Positions 25,119-34,252 are shown, counted from the stretch's first letter. The stretch: 64,000 bases of DNA from Cronobacter muytjensii ATCC 51329 (GCF_001277195.1 NZ_CP012268.1:3534001-3598000); one strand, 5' to 3'. The notes: generated by a model not told the origin, from the letters alone. A program made the numbers and translations.

Positions 25119-26606
25119 TTACGCTTCGTCGCTAAACCAGCGGATGTTACGAGCGGCCATGATAAGCTCACCGGCTTTCTCATCGGTCAACTCTTCGATA
25201 TCCGCGAGGTCGTCCACGCCTTGATCGGCGAGGTCATCAAGCGTACACACACCGCGAGCAGCGAGTTTGTAAGCCAGCGAGCGATCCATACCTTCGAGGT
25301 TAAGCAGATCGTCAGCCGGCTTGTTATCGCCGAGGCTCTCTTCCTGAGCCAGCGCCAGGGTGGTGAGCGCGTTTTTAGCGCGTTCGCGTAATGCTTCCAC
25401 GGTCGGCTCATCCAGGCCGTCGATTTCCAGCAGCTCTTTCATCGGCACATAGGCCAGTTCTTCGAGCGTGGAGAAGCCTTCTTCCACCAGAACCGTGGCG
25501 AACTCTTCATCAATGTCGAGATACTTCGTGAAAGTATCAATGGCGGCATGCGCTTCAGCCTGATGCTTGGCCTGGAGGTCTTCAACGGTCATCACGTTGA
25601 GTTCCCAGCCGCTCAGCTGTGAAGCAAGGCGCACGTTCTGTCCGTTACGGCCGATAGCCTGCGCCAGATTACCCGCCTCGACGGCGATATCCATGGTGTG
25701 CTTATCTTCATCCACCACGATAGACGCGACGTCTGCCGGCGCCATAGCGTTGATAACGAACTGTGCCGGATTGTCATCCCACAGCACGATATCAATACGC
25801 TCGCCACCAAGCTCGGTCGATACCGCCTGAACACGTGCGCCGCGCATACCTACGCAGGCGCCGACCGGGTCGATACGCTTGTCGTTGGTTTTCACCGCGA
25901 TTTTAGCGCGTGAACCCGGATCGCGAGCCGCCGCTTTAATTTCAATCACTTCTTCGCCGATTTCCGGTACTTCGATGCGGAACAGCTCGATCAGCATCTC
26001 CGGCTTGGCGCGAGTGACGAACAACTGAGCGCCGCGCGCCTCAGGGCGGACAGCGTACAGCACGCCGCGAATGCGGTCGCCCGGACGGAAGTTTTCACGC
26101 GGCAGCATGTCTTCACGCAGGATGACAGCTTCGGCGTTGCTACCGAGGTCCAGCGTGATGTTTTCGCGGTTAACTTTCTTCACCACGCCAGTGATGATTT
26201 CACCTTCATGCTCGCGGAACTGGTCAACGACCATCGCGCGTTCAGCTTCACGGACTTTCTGTACGATGACCTGTTTGGCGGTCTGCGTCGTGATGCGGTC
26301 AAACGTTACGGATTCGATCTGATCTTCCACGTATTCGCCGACATTCAGGCTCGGATCTTCATAACGCGCCGCTTCCAGCGTGATTTCGCGAGTAGGCTGG
26401 GTGACTTCTTCAACAATTACCCAGCGGCGGAACGTATCGAAATCACCGCTTTTACGGTCGATGCTCACGCGAACATCGATCTCTTGTTCATATTTTTTCT
26501 TGGTTGCCGTAGCCAGGGCGCTTTCCAGCGCTTCAAAGATTTTCTCGCGCGGAACCGCTTTTTCGTTGGAAACTGCTTCGACAACAGCCAAAATTTCTTT
26601 ATTCAT
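25119..26606 (-). CDS. nusA: Transcription termination/antitermination protein NusA
   Basis: NusA binds RNA polymerase, enhances pausing and hairpin termination, and takes part in antitermination. The 495-residue length equals E. coli. Domains in order: NTD, S1 (about 135-200), KH1 and KH2 (VGACVGMRGARVQAV, QAIGRNGQNVRLASQL) and two acidic C-terminal AR repeats (LLNLEGMDRSLAYKLAARG). The ATG at 26,606 (MNKEIL) was chosen over an upstream alternative by family match. It sits between rimP and infB in the classic operon. Confidence 0.98.
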   Translation of the reverse strand: MNKEILAVVEAVSNEKAVPREKIFEALESALATATKKKYEQEIDVRVSIDRKSGDFDTFRRWVIVEEVTQPTREITLEAARYEDPSLNVGEYVEDQIESVTFDRITTQTAKQVIVQKVREAERAMVVDQFREHEGEIITGVVKKVNRENITLDLGSNAEAVILREDMLPRENFRPGDRIRGVLYAVRPEARGAQLFVTRAKPEMLIELFRIEVPEIGEEVIEIKAAARDPGSRAKIAVKTNDKRIDPVGACVGMRGARVQAVSTELGGERIDIVLWDDNPAQFVINAMAPADVASIVVDEDKHTMDIAVEAGNLAQAIGRNGQNVRLASQLSGWELNVMTVEDLQAKHQAEAHAAIDTFTKYLDIDEEFATVLVEEGFSTLEELAYVPMKELLEIDGLDEPTVEALRERAKNALTTLALAQEESLGDNKPADDLLNLEGMDRSLAYKLAARGVCTLDDLADQGVDDLADIEELTDEKAGELIMAARNIRWFSDEA

Positions 26607-26633
26607 CAGGGGCCTTCGCCTCAATCCAGACTG

Positions 26634-27086
26634 TTAAAATTGGGGTACCAGGTTCGCTTTCTGGATGTTGCTCAGCGCGAACACTTCATCTTTGCCGTCA
26701 ACTGCAACGGTAATCATTTCACCATCAACGGCTTTAATGATCCCCTGCCACTTACGACGATTCTGTACCGCCATACGCAGTACCAGCGTCACCTCTTCGC
26801 CAGTGTAACGGGCGTAATGTTCGGCAGTGAAGAGAGGACGGTCGAGGCCAGGCGAGGAGACTTCCAGGTTATAAGCCACCGTAACCGGGTCTTCGACATC
26901 AAGAACGGCGCTAACCTGGTGGCTGACATCAGCACAATCGTCAACAGTGATGCCATCTTCACTATCAATATAGATGCGCAGCGTCGATGTGCGACCGCGA
27001 ATGAATTCGATGCCGACGAGTTCGTAGCCCAGCGCTTCCACCGGTGCCGTAATCATCTCTGTTAATTTTTGCTCTAATGTGGACAA
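26634..27086 (-). CDS. rimP: Ribosome maturation factor RimP
   Basis: RimP assists late 30S assembly. The 150-residue product matches the E. coli protein almost throughout (GYELVGIEFIRGRTSTLRIYI, VSSPGLDRPLF). The start is assigned to TTG at 27,086 (LSTLEQKLTEM) after GGGGGTGGGC, as in E. coli; a GTG two codons upstream is the alternative. It is the first protein gene after tRNA-fMet in the metY-rimP-nusA-infB transcription unit. Confidence 0.95.
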   Translation of the reverse strand: MSTLEQKLTEMITAPVEALGYELVGIEFIRGRTSTLRIYIDSEDGITVDDCADVSHQVSAVLDVEDPVTVAYNLEVSSPGLDRPLFTAEHYARYTGEEVTLVLRMAVQNRRKWQGIIKAVDGEMITVAVDGKDEVFALSNIQKANLVPQF

Positions 27087-27103
27087 GCCCACCCCCAGGA
27101 CAT

Positions 27104-27123
27104 AAAAAAAGGGCATAAAGCCC
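27104..27123 (-). terminator. Second hairpin with T-run downstream of metY
   Basis: On the minus strand GGGC-TTTAT-GCCC is followed by TTTTTTT, 18 bp upstream of rimP. With the stronger hairpin at 27,144-27,173 it forms a tandem pair between metY and rimP, as in E. coli, where antitermination through this region has been proposed. Confidence 0.6.
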
Positions 27124-27143
27124 AGTTATTCTTTAGCCAGATA

Positions 27144-27173
27144 ACAAAAAACCCCGATAAATCGGGGCTTTTA
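27144..27173 (-). terminator. First terminator downstream of metY
   Basis: CCCCGAT-AA-ATCGGGG with TTTTTTG on the minus strand makes a strong intrinsic terminator between the tRNA-fMet gene and rimP. Confidence 0.82.
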
Positions 27174-27298
27174 ATAACTGAACCCTGTAAACCGCGATGC
27201 GCGGTCCGGAACACCTTCCAGGGAATTTTCTTTCAAAACGGAGAGGAAGGCATTCACTGCACTTCACAGTATATTTGAAAAACAACTCTCAGGGAAAG

Positions 27299-27375
<77 letters not shown>

Positions 27376-27391
27376 TCCGAAAACGTGGCAA

Positions 27392-27420
27392 ATACTACGC
27401 CTTAAACGTCTAAATTGCAA
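27392..27420 (-). promoter_or_regulatory. Promoter of the metY-rimP-nusA-infB unit
   Basis: TTGCAA (27,420-27,415), 17 bp, TAGTAT (27,397-27,392) on the minus strand is a near-consensus sigma70 promoter. The predicted start is about 10 bp before the mature tRNA-fMet. It begins only 15 bp past the end of tRNA-Leu. Confidence 0.78.
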
Positions 27421-27434
27421 GTTCTGCTGGGATT

Positions 27435-27521
27435 TGGTACCGAGGACGGGACTTGAACCCGTAAGCCCAATCGGGCACTACCACCTCAAGGTAGCGTGTC
27501 TACCAATTCCACCACCTCGGC
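27435..27521 (-). tRNA. leuU: tRNA-Leu (GAG)
   Basis: An 87-nt class II tRNA with encoded CCA. The acceptor stem is GCCGAGG/CCTCGGT with A-type discriminator, the anticodon loop TTGAGGT gives GAG (27,487-27,485), and the long variable arm (GTGCCCGATTGGGCTT) is typical for leucine. It lies 42 bp after secG, with which it is likely co-transcribed, as in E. coli. Confidence 0.97.
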
Positions 27522-27563
27522 ACTATAGTGCGCAGTTTCTGTTTACTGCGCGAAGCTGACAAA

Positions 27564-27896
27564 TTAACGCGGGATATCGCTGGTCGGCTTAGCCGGCGCT
27601 GCGGGCTGAGTCTGCTCAGTTTTTGCTGGCGCAGTCAGATTTTCCCACTCGCTTCCTTTATTGGTTTTGTTGCTGTTAATGTTACCCAGCACCAGGCTGA
27701 TAATGAAGAACAGGGTTGCCAGCACAGCTGTCATACGGGTCATGAAGTTACCAGAACCACTTGAACCGAACAGCGTGGCAGAAGCGCCTGCGCCAAAAGA
27801 GGCTCCCATATCAGCGCCTTTACCTTGCTGCAGCATAATAAGACCAACAAGGCCCAGCGCTACAATAAGGAAAACTACTAAAAGAGCTTCGTACAT
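27564..27896 (-). CDS. secG: Preprotein translocase subunit SecG
   Basis: SecG is the small third subunit of SecYEG and eases the SecA cycle. The 110-residue product has two transmembrane helices (YEALLVVFLIVALGLVGLIML and MTAVLATLFFIISLVLG) joined by the Gly/Ala/Ser-rich FGAGASATLFGSSGSGNF. I chose ATG 27,896 by match to the E. coli start; the longer reading adds 24 unrelated residues. tRNA-Leu follows on the same strand. Confidence 0.97.
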   Translation of the reverse strand: MYEALLVVFLIVALGLVGLIMLQQGKGADMGASFGAGASATLFGSSGSGNFMTRMTAVLATLFFIISLVLGNINSNKTNKGSEWENLTAPAKTEQTQPAAPAKPTSDIPR

Positions 27897-27986
27897 AATC
27901 AACCTGTTCCTTGCGGGGCTACCGCAGCCAATTGCTTCAAACCAATAAAGCAGGGCATTTGTCATTCCCTACTGAAGCGGGTGTGA

Positions 27987-28015
27987 ATACTAACGAAAGT
28001 GTTCTGGGTGCGCAA
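27987..28015 (-). promoter_or_regulatory. secG promoter
   Basis: On the minus strand TTGCGC (28,015-28,010), 17 bp, TAGTAT (27,992-27,987), giving a leader of about 85 nt. It lies after the glmM terminator, so secG-leuU is a separate unit. Confidence 0.65.
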
Positions 28016-28081
28016 GCGCAATTTTAACGCCGAATGCTGACTGCGGAAAAAAACGGCAAATTGCGCTAAAATGGCGATTTT

Positions 28082-28106
28082 AAAGGCGACTTTCGTCGCC
28101 TTTTTA
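28082..28106. terminator. Terminator downstream of glmM
   Basis: AAAGGCGAC, TTTC loop, GTCGCCTTTTT: a 9 bp stem starting 17 bp after the glmM stop with T-runs in either direction. Confidence 0.8.
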
Positions 28107-28119
28107 AGCACCAGAGTCA

Positions 28120-29457
28120 TTAAACCGCTTTCACCGCATCTGCGATGCGATGCGCAAAATCCGTCACCTGCGCTTCGTCTTCGCCTTCTACCATCACGCG
28201 AATCAGCGGCTCAGTGCCCGATTTACGCAACAGCACGCGTCCGCGTTTACCCAGCGCCTGCTCGACTTCTTCGGTAACAGCTTTGACAGACGCATGCTCC
28301 AGCGGATCGCCGCTGCCCGGCGTAAAGCGTACGTTGACCAGAATCTGCGGGAACAGCTTCATTCCGCTACAGAGGTCGTGCAGGCTCATGTGATTACGGG
28401 CAATCGCCGTTAACACCTGCAATGCAGCCACGATGCCGTCGCCGGTTGTCGTTTTATCAAGCAGAATGACGTGGCCAGAGTTTTCAGCCCCGATGCGCCA
28501 GCCTTTTTCCTGCATTTTTTCGAGCACGTAGCGGTCGCCCACTTTCGCACGCGCAAATGGGATACCAAGCTGTTTCAGCGCGACCTCAAGGCCCATATTG
28601 CTCATCAGCGTACCGACAGCGCCGCCGCGCAGCTGGCCCTGACGCAGCCCTTCACGTGCGATGATATACAGGATCTGGTCGCCGTCGACTTTGTTGCCTT
28701 CATGGTCAACCATAATGACGCGGTCGCCGTCGCCGTCAAACGCGATGCCCAGATCGGCTTTCTCGGCCACCACGCGCTCCTGCAACAGGCGCACATCGGT
28801 TGCTCCGCATTTCTCGTTGATGTTAAGCCCGTCAGGCTCGCAACCGATGGTAATAACCCGCGCGCCCAGCTCACGCAGCACATTAGGCGCAATGTGATAC
28901 GTCGCGCCATTCGCGCAGTCCACCACAATTTTCAGGCCGTTCAGGCTCAGTTCGTTAGGAAACGTGCCTTTACAGAATTCGATATAGCGCCCGGCGGCGT
29001 CAACGATACGGCTCGCTTTACCGAGCTCGGCGGAATCGACGCAGCTGATCTCTTTTTCCAGCTCCGCCTCGACAGCCTCTTCCACGTCGTCCGGCAGTTT
29101 GGTGCCGTCGATGGAAAAGAATTTAATGCCATTATCATAAAACGGGTTATGGGACGCAGAGATAACAATCCCGGCCTCAGCACGGAAAGTACGCGTCAGA
29201 TACGCCACTGCAGGAGTCGGCATTGGCCCGGTAAAGAGCGCGGAAAGCCCGGCGGCGGCGAGGCCCGCCTCCAGCGCGGATTCCAGCATATAACCGGAAA
29301 TACGGGTGTCCTTACCAATGATGACCTTACGCGAACCGTGGCGCGCCAGCACTTTGCCTGCCGCCCAGCCTAACTTCAGGACGAAATCAGGGGTAATTGG
29401 CGCATCGCCTACGCGGCCGCGAATGCCATCTGTCCCAAAATATTTACGGTTACTCAT
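28120..29457 (-). CDS. glmM: Phosphoglucosamine mutase
   Basis: GlmM converts glucosamine-6-phosphate to glucosamine-1-phosphate on the way to UDP-GlcNAc for peptidoglycan and LPS. The 445-residue length equals E. coli. The phosphoserine motif ISASHNP has Ser102; the metal-binding loop DGDGDR and the sugar loop GAENSGH are present. The ATG at 29,457 (MSNRKYFGTDGIRG) overlaps the folP end by 8 bp, indicating coupling. Confidence 0.98.
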   Translation of the reverse strand: MSNRKYFGTDGIRGRVGDAPITPDFVLKLGWAAGKVLARHGSRKVIIGKDTRISGYMLESALEAGLAAAGLSALFTGPMPTPAVAYLTRTFRAEAGIVISASHNPFYDNGIKFFSIDGTKLPDDVEEAVEAELEKEISCVDSAELGKASRIVDAAGRYIEFCKGTFPNELSLNGLKIVVDCANGATYHIAPNVLRELGARVITIGCEPDGLNINEKCGATDVRLLQERVVAEKADLGIAFDGDGDRVIMVDHEGNKVDGDQILYIIAREGLRQGQLRGGAVGTLMSNMGLEVALKQLGIPFARAKVGDRYVLEKMQEKGWRIGAENSGHVILLDKTTTGDGIVAALQVLTAIARNHMSLHDLCSGMKLFPQILVNVRFTPGSGDPLEHASVKAVTEEVEQALGKRGRVLLRKSGTEPLIRVMVEGEDEAQVTDFAHRIADAVKAV

Positions 29458-30298
29458 AGTATTTTTTATCCTTCGCTGAAAGAGTTGCTTCCACCACACG
29501 CATCGCTTCGACGGTTTCTTTCACATCATGAACCCGCACGATCTGCGCGCCCTGCATGGCTGCCATCACCGCACAGGCAAGACTACCGGGCAGTCGTTGG
29601 TCGGGTCCGACGTTAAGAAGTTGTCCAATCATCGATTTACGCGACATTCCCACCAGCAAAGGCATTCCGAAGCGGTGAAACGCTGAAAGCCGGGCGAGAA
29701 GCTGATAATTGTGGGTCAGATTTTTACCGAAACCGAATCCCGGGTCGAGTATGATTTTTTCTTTTGCAATCCCGGCCGCCTCGCAGCGCGCGATCTGCTG
29801 TTCAAAAAACTGCGCGACGTCGTTGAACACATCGTCATAATGCGGCGCCTGCTGCATCGTTTTCGGCTCGCCCTGCATATGCATAAGACAAACAGGTAAG
29901 CCGGTCTGTGCCGCCGCCTCCAGCGCGCCGGGCTCTGTCAGGGAGCGGATATCGTTAATGATGTGCGCACCTGCCCGCGCCGCCTCGCGGATAACTTCCG
30001 GTTTGGACGTGTCTACCGATACCCAGACTTCAAACCGCTGCGCCAGCGCTTCCACAACCGGTACCACGCGGGAAAGCTCTTCTTCCACGCTCACTTCCGC
30101 CGCACCCGGACGAGTCGATTCGCCGCCCACATCGATGATTGTCGCGCCAGCGTTAATCATCGCATTCGCGTGTTTCACCGCCTCAACCAGCGTATTGTGC
30201 TGGCCGCCATCGGAGAAGGAATCAGGCGTGACATTCAGGATCCCCATCACATGCGGGTGAGAAAGTTCGAGCGTTGAGCCCTGAGCGAAAAGTTTCAT
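29450..30298 (-). CDS. folP: Dihydropteroate synthase
   Basis: FolP joins p-aminobenzoate to dihydropterin pyrophosphate in folate synthesis and is the sulfonamide target. The 282-residue length equals E. coli. Signature motifs: MGILNVTPDSFSDGG, DVGGESTRPGA and DPGFGFGKN. ATG 30,298 follows AAGGGA by six bases; a second ATG two codons upstream is possible. It lies between ftsH and glmM in the usual order, with a hairpin between ftsH and folP. Confidence 0.98.
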   Translation of the reverse strand: MKLFAQGSTLELSHPHVMGILNVTPDSFSDGGQHNTLVEAVKHANAMINAGATIIDVGGESTRPGAAEVSVEEELSRVVPVVEALAQRFEVWVSVDTSKPEVIREAARAGAHIINDIRSLTEPGALEAAAQTGLPVCLMHMQGEPKTMQQAPHYDDVFNDVAQFFEQQIARCEAAGIAKEKIILDPGFGFGKNLTHNYQLLARLSAFHRFGMPLLVGMSRKSMIGQLLNVGPDQRLPGSLACAVMAAMQGAQIVRVHDVKETVEAMRVVEATLSAKDKKYYE

Positions 30299-30334
30299 TG
30301 CCATTCCCTTATAAACTTGAATGAACGAAAACAG

Positions 30335-30359
30335 AAAACCCCGGACAGGCCGGGGTTTT
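30335..30359 (-). terminator. Hairpin between ftsH and folP
   Basis: AAAACCCCGG, ACAGG loop, CCGGGGTTTT: a strong 10 bp stem followed by TCTGTTTTC on the minus strand, 30 bp past ftsH. It should reduce read-through from rlmE-ftsH into folP-glmM. Confidence 0.7.
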
Positions 30360-30388
30360 AATTAATGCAGCGATACTACAGCAGGCAA

Positions 30389-32323
30389 TTATTTATCGCC
30401 AAACTGCTCAGACATGGTGTTGCCCGGGTTCGGCGTACGTGGTTCATCAACCGGACGCGGCGCGCGCGGCGTACCGTTGCTGTCAGAGTTATTGTTAGCA
30501 CCCGGATCTTCCCAGCCCGCAGGCGGGCGAACATCACGGCGAGCCATCAGATCATCGATTTGCGGCGCGTCGATAGTTTCATACTTCATCAGCGCATCTT
30601 TCATGGCATGCAGGATGTCCATGTTATCGTTCAGGATCTGACGAGCACGATTGTAATTACGCTCAATCAGGGACTTCACTTCCTGATCGATAATACGCGC
30701 CGTTTCATCTGACATATGCTTGGCTTTTGCCACGCTACGGCCCAGGAATACTTCGCCCTCTTCTTCCGCATACAGCAGCGGACCGAGTTTGTCGGAGAAG
30801 CCCCACTGGGTCACCATGTTACGAGCCAGGTTAGTCGCAACTTTAATGTCGTTGGACGCCCCGGTGGAGACATGCTCCGGCCCGTAGATAATTTCTTCCG
30901 CCAGACGACCGCCGTACAGTGTCGAAATCTGGCTTTCCAGCTTCTGACGGCTGGCGCTGATTGCGTCGCCTTCAGGCAGGAAGAAGGTCACACCCAGCGC
31001 ACGACCACGTGGGATAATCGTTACTTTATGGACCGGATCGTGCTCAGGCACCAGACGACCGATAATCGCATGGCCCGCTTCGTGATATGCGGTGGATTCT
31101 TTCTGCGCTTCGGTCATTACCATGGAGCGACGTTCCGCGCCCATCATGATTTTATCTTTCGCTTTCTCGAACTCCACCATCGAAACGACACGTTTGTTGC
31201 CGCGCGCGGCAAACAGCGCCGCTTCGTTGACGAGGTTCGCCAGATCCGCACCAGAGAAGCCTGGCGTACCGCGCGCGATGATTGCCGCGTCGATATCCGG
31301 CGCCAGCGGTACGCGACGCATATGCACTTTCAGGATCTGCTCACGGCCACGCACATCCGGCAGCCCAACCACGACCTGGCGGTCAAAACGGCCAGGACGC
31401 AGCAACGCTGGGTCAAGTACGTCAGGACGGTTAGTCGCCGCGATAACGATAATGCCTTCATTACCTTCGAAGCCATCCATCTCAACCAGCATCTGGTTCA
31501 GCGTCTGCTCACGTTCATCGTGACCACCGCCAAGACCGGCGCCACGCTGACGGCCCACGGCATCAATCTCATCAATAAAGATAATGCACGGCGCCGCTTT
31601 TTTAGCTTGTTCAAACATGTCGCGAACACGGGACGCGCCCACACCCACGAACATTTCAACGAAGTCAGAACCGGAAATCGTAAAGAACGGCACTTTCGCC
31701 TCGCCCGCGATGGCTTTCGCCAGCAGGGTTTTACCGGTCCCCGGAGGGCCAACCATCAGGACGCCCTTCGGAATTTTACCGCCCAGTTTCTGGAAACGGC
31801 TCGGCTCACGCAGGTATTCCACCAGCTCGCCGACTTCCTCTTTCGCTTCGTCGCAACCGGCTACGTCAGCGAAAGTGGTTTTAATCTGATCTTCGGTCAG
31901 CATGCGCGCTTTGCTTTTACCGAACGACATGGCGCCTTTGCCACCGCCGCCCTGCATCTGGCGCATAAAGAAGATCCAGACCCCAATTAACAGCAGCATC
32001 GGGAACCAGGAGATGAAGATAGTGGCCAGCAGGCTCTGCTCTTCAGGTGGTTCACCAACCACTTTTACGTTTTTGGTCAGCAGGTTATCAAGGAGTTTGG
32101 GATCGTTTACGGGAATGTAAGTCGTGTATCGGTTACTATCTTTCTTGGTAACGTTGATTTCACGTCCGTTGATACGCGCTTCGCGAACCTGGTCCTGGTT
32201 AACTTCTTGCAGGAAGGTAGAGTAATCCACCCTACGGCCACTCGACTCGCTGGGCCCAAAGCTCTGGAATACTGACATCAGCACAACCGCGATGACCAGC
32301 CAGAGTATTAGGTTTTTCGCCAT
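30389..32323 (-). CDS. ftsH: ATP-dependent zinc metalloprotease FtsH
   Basis: FtsH is the membrane-bound AAA+ protease that controls LpxC, sigma32 and unassembled SecY. The 644-residue product has two N-terminal transmembrane segments (about 5-24 and 96-118) around a periplasmic region, Walker A GPPGTGKT, the pore motif MFVGVGASRVR, the SRH region and the zinc site HEAGH. ATG 32,323 (MAKNLILW) is preferred; a TTG three codons earlier is possible. It follows rlmE by 56 bp in a heat-shock unit. Confidence 0.98.
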   Translation of the reverse strand: MAKNLILWLVIAVVLMSVFQSFGPSESSGRRVDYSTFLQEVNQDQVREARINGREINVTKKDSNRYTTYIPVNDPKLLDNLLTKNVKVVGEPPEEQSLLATIFISWFPMLLLIGVWIFFMRQMQGGGGKGAMSFGKSKARMLTEDQIKTTFADVAGCDEAKEEVGELVEYLREPSRFQKLGGKIPKGVLMVGPPGTGKTLLAKAIAGEAKVPFFTISGSDFVEMFVGVGASRVRDMFEQAKKAAPCIIFIDEIDAVGRQRGAGLGGGHDEREQTLNQMLVEMDGFEGNEGIIVIAATNRPDVLDPALLRPGRFDRQVVVGLPDVRGREQILKVHMRRVPLAPDIDAAIIARGTPGFSGADLANLVNEAALFAARGNKRVVSMVEFEKAKDKIMMGAERRSMVMTEAQKESTAYHEAGHAIIGRLVPEHDPVHKVTIIPRGRALGVTFFLPEGDAISASRQKLESQISTLYGGRLAEEIIYGPEHVSTGASNDIKVATNLARNMVTQWGFSDKLGPLLYAEEEGEVFLGRSVAKAKHMSDETARIIDQEVKSLIERNYNRARQILNDNMDILHAMKDALMKYETIDAPQIDDLMARRDVRPPAGWEDPGANNNSDSNGTPRAPRPVDEPRTPNPGNTMSEQFGDK

Positions 32324-32379
32324 GTCACTCAAGGGATTAACCTCATATTACAACTGTGTTAACAAACAGCGTCAGGGTA

Positions 32380-33009
32380 CTATAGTTTGCGCCCGGTCGC
32401 TACAATGTACACTTCACGTGAACGGGCACGAGAAGAGTCCGGTTTACGAACTTTCACCTTCGTAAACAGGGAGCGAATTTCCCGCAGGTACTCATCGAAA
32501 CCTTCGCCCTGAAACACCTTAACTACAAAACTACCGCCCGGTGCCAGCACGTCTCGACACATCTCGAGCGCCAGTTCCACCAGATACATGGCGCGGGGAA
32601 TATCTACAGCCGGAGTCCCGCTCATGTTCGGTGCCATATCTGACATGACAACCTGTACTTTACTGTCGCCCACGCGTTCCAGTAACGCTTTCATAACTAA
32701 TTCATCACGAAAGTCGCCCTGAAGGAAGTCCACACCAACGATAGGATCCATTGGTAAAAGATCGCAAGCGATAATACGGCCTGCTCCTCCGATTTGCGTG
32801 ACCACATACTGTGACCAACCACCGGGTGCCGCGCCAAGATCGACGACAGTCATTCCCGGTTTAAAAATTTTGTCACTTTGCTGTATTTCATCAAGTTTAA
32901 ACCAGGCACGGGAACGTAACCCTTTTTTCTGCGCCTGTTGAACATATTTATCGCTAAAGTGTTCCTGTAGCCAGCGACTGGAGCTGGCAGAACGCTTTTT
33001 ACCTGTCAT
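32380..33009 (-). CDS. rlmE: 23S rRNA 2'-O-methyltransferase RlmE (RrmJ/FtsJ)
   Basis: RlmE methylates U2552 in the A loop of 23S rRNA late in 50S assembly. The 209-residue length equals E. coli. SAM-binding DLGAAPGGWSQYV, catalytic Asp in MSDMAPNMSG, and KVFQGEGFDEY with the Lys of the K-D-K-E set are present. The ATG at 33,009 (MTGKKRSASS) was chosen by family. A sigma32-like promoter lies upstream. Confidence 0.97.
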   Translation of the reverse strand: MTGKKRSASSSRWLQEHFSDKYVQQAQKKGLRSRAWFKLDEIQQSDKIFKPGMTVVDLGAAPGGWSQYVVTQIGGAGRIIACDLLPMDPIVGVDFLQGDFRDELVMKALLERVGDSKVQVVMSDMAPNMSGTPAVDIPRAMYLVELALEMCRDVLAPGGSFVVKVFQGEGFDEYLREIRSLFTKVKVRKPDSSRARSREVYIVATGRKL

Positions 33010-33082
33010 TTCACATTCCATCCGGGTTCATCGTGAGCCGCAGGCTCAAAAACCCACGTATTGCCATTTGGCGATAATTGGG

Positions 33083-33111
33083 AGATGGCGGTAGAATGAC
33101 CCGTTTTCAAT
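33083..33111 (-). promoter_or_regulatory. sigma32-like promoter for rlmE-ftsH
   Basis: On the minus strand ATTGAAA (33,111-33,105), 15 bp, GCCATCT (33,089-33,083) resembles the heat-shock consensus CTTGAAA-N13-15-CCCATNT. In E. coli rlmE-ftsH is heat-induced, which supports the call. Confidence 0.55.
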
Positions 33112-33133
33112 CCCAACGTAAGCAAAAAATACG

Positions 33134-33427
33134 ATGAATCTGAGTACTAAACAAAAACAGCACCTGAAAGGTCTCGCCCATCCGCTCAAGCCGGTGGTTA
33201 TGCTTGGCAACAATGGTTTGACCGAAGGGGTACTGGCCGAGATTGAACAAGCGCTTGAGCACCATGAGTTAATCAAGGTGAAGATCGCCACTGAAGACCG
33301 CGAAACCAAGACCCTGATTGTGGATGCCATCGTGCGTGAAACCGGCGCCTGTAACGTACAGGTCATCGGGAAAACGCTGGTGCTCTACCGCCCGTCAAAG
33401 GAACGTAAAATTTCGCTGCCCCGCTAA
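33134..33427 (+). CDS. yhbY: CRM-domain ribosome assembly protein YhbY
   Basis: YhbY binds pre-50S particles through a CRM RNA-binding domain. The 97-residue protein is nearly all domain, with the GxxG-type loop in MLGNNGLTEGVL and the end NVQVIGKTLVLYRPSKERK. ATG 33,134 lies divergent from rlmE; the ribosome-binding site is weak (AAAAAATACG). Confidence 0.96.
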   Translation: MNLSTKQKQHLKGLAHPLKPVVMLGNNGLTEGVLAEIEQALEHHELIKVKIATEDRETKTLIVDAIVRETGACNVQVIGKTLVLYRPSKERKISLPR

Positions 33428-33435
33428 GCTGTGGG

Positions 33436-33455
33436 TTCTGCGAACCATCGCAGAA
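33436..33455 (+). other. Perfect hairpin in the yhbY 3' region
   Basis: TTCTGCGA-ACCA-TCGCAGAA forms an 8 bp stem 8 bp after the yhbY stop. No T-run follows. It could stabilise the yhbY transcript before the terminator at 33,506. Confidence 0.45.
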
Positions 33456-33505
33456 GTCGCAAACTACAGGCAAGGGAGCAAAATGCCACGCTCCGTTTGT
33501 TGATA

Positions 33506-33528
33506 AAAGGCCGCTTAGCGGCCTTTTT
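33506..33528 (+). terminator. yhbY terminator
   Basis: AAAGGCCGC-TTA-GCGGCCTTT then TTCC. It lies 79 bp after yhbY and also faces the convergent greA. Confidence 0.82.
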
Positions 33529-33636
33529 CCTTTCTTTACAAACTGAACGACATGGCTGTCATGCGGATTGAGGCTTAACGCGTTGCAGAGCGGATCTGTC
33601 TGTCAGACGCGCCTCATAACGCAAAAACGGCCGTTC

Positions 33637-34113
33637 TTACAGATAATCGACTTTGATAATTTCAAACTCGACCTGACCGCCCGGGGTGTTTATGGTCACC
33701 ACGTCGTCCAGCTCTTTACCTACCAGACCGCGCGCGATAGGCGAATTCACAGAAATAAGATTCTGTTTGAAATCCGCTTCGTCGTCGCCAACGATACGGT
33801 ACGTCAGCTCTTCCTCGGTATCCAGATTCAACACCGTCACGGTGGAGCCAAAGATCACGCGACCATTGTTGGGCATTTTGGTGATATCAATCACCTGGGC
33901 ATTCGAAAGCTTAGCTTCAATATCCTTAATACGCCCTTCGCAGAACCCCTGCTGCTCGCGAGCGGCATGGTATTCCGCATTCTCTTTCAAATCGCCGTGC
34001 TCGCGGGCTTCGGCGATAGCGGCAATGATCTCCGGGCGACGAACGGATTTAAGGAACTCCAGTTCTTCGCGAAGTTTATCAGCGCCACGTAAGGTCATCG
34101 GAATAGGTTGCAT
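33637..34113 (-). CDS. greA: Transcription elongation factor GreA
   Basis: GreA enters the secondary channel of RNA polymerase and triggers cleavage of backtracked RNA. The 158-residue length equals E. coli. The coiled-coil tip carries the acidic pair in EHGDLKENAEYHAAREQQGF, and the C-terminal FKBP-like domain has GDDEADFKQNLIS. ATG 34,113 follows GAGGTATAACAA. A GraL-type leader with its own terminator precedes it. Confidence 0.98.
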   Translation of the reverse strand: MQPIPMTLRGADKLREELEFLKSVRRPEIIAAIAEAREHGDLKENAEYHAAREQQGFCEGRIKDIEAKLSNAQVIDITKMPNNGRVIFGSTVTVLNLDTEEELTYRIVGDDEADFKQNLISVNSPIARGLVGKELDDVVTINTPGGQVEFEIIKVDYL

Positions 34114-34201
34114 TTGTTATACCTCTCACTGTCCTGTTAAGAACGGTTCACAGCCCGCTCCGGCTGCACGCCAGTCCGGAAAACCTTCCAGCCCCGGACG
34201 G

Positions 34202-34252
34202 CAAACAAAAGAAAACTGACCCGGAGACGAAGCCCCAGGTCAGGAACGATTT
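34202..34252 (-). ncRNA. graL: GraL-type leader RNA of greA
   Basis: Between the greA promoters and the start codon there is an intrinsic terminator: CTGACC..GGTCAG stem (34,243-34,216, capped by GGGG/CTCC) followed by TTTTCTTTTGTTT on the minus strand. The prematurely ended transcript would be about 50 nt, matching the array of short GraL RNAs from the E. coli greA leader. The 5' end is estimated from the promoter positions. Confidence 0.72.

Noticed and set aside
33484..33503. Six-residue ORF (MPRSVC) between yhbY and its terminator
   Set aside because: Too short and without a matching counterpart I can recall; ribosome site present (AGGGAGC) but chance is likely.
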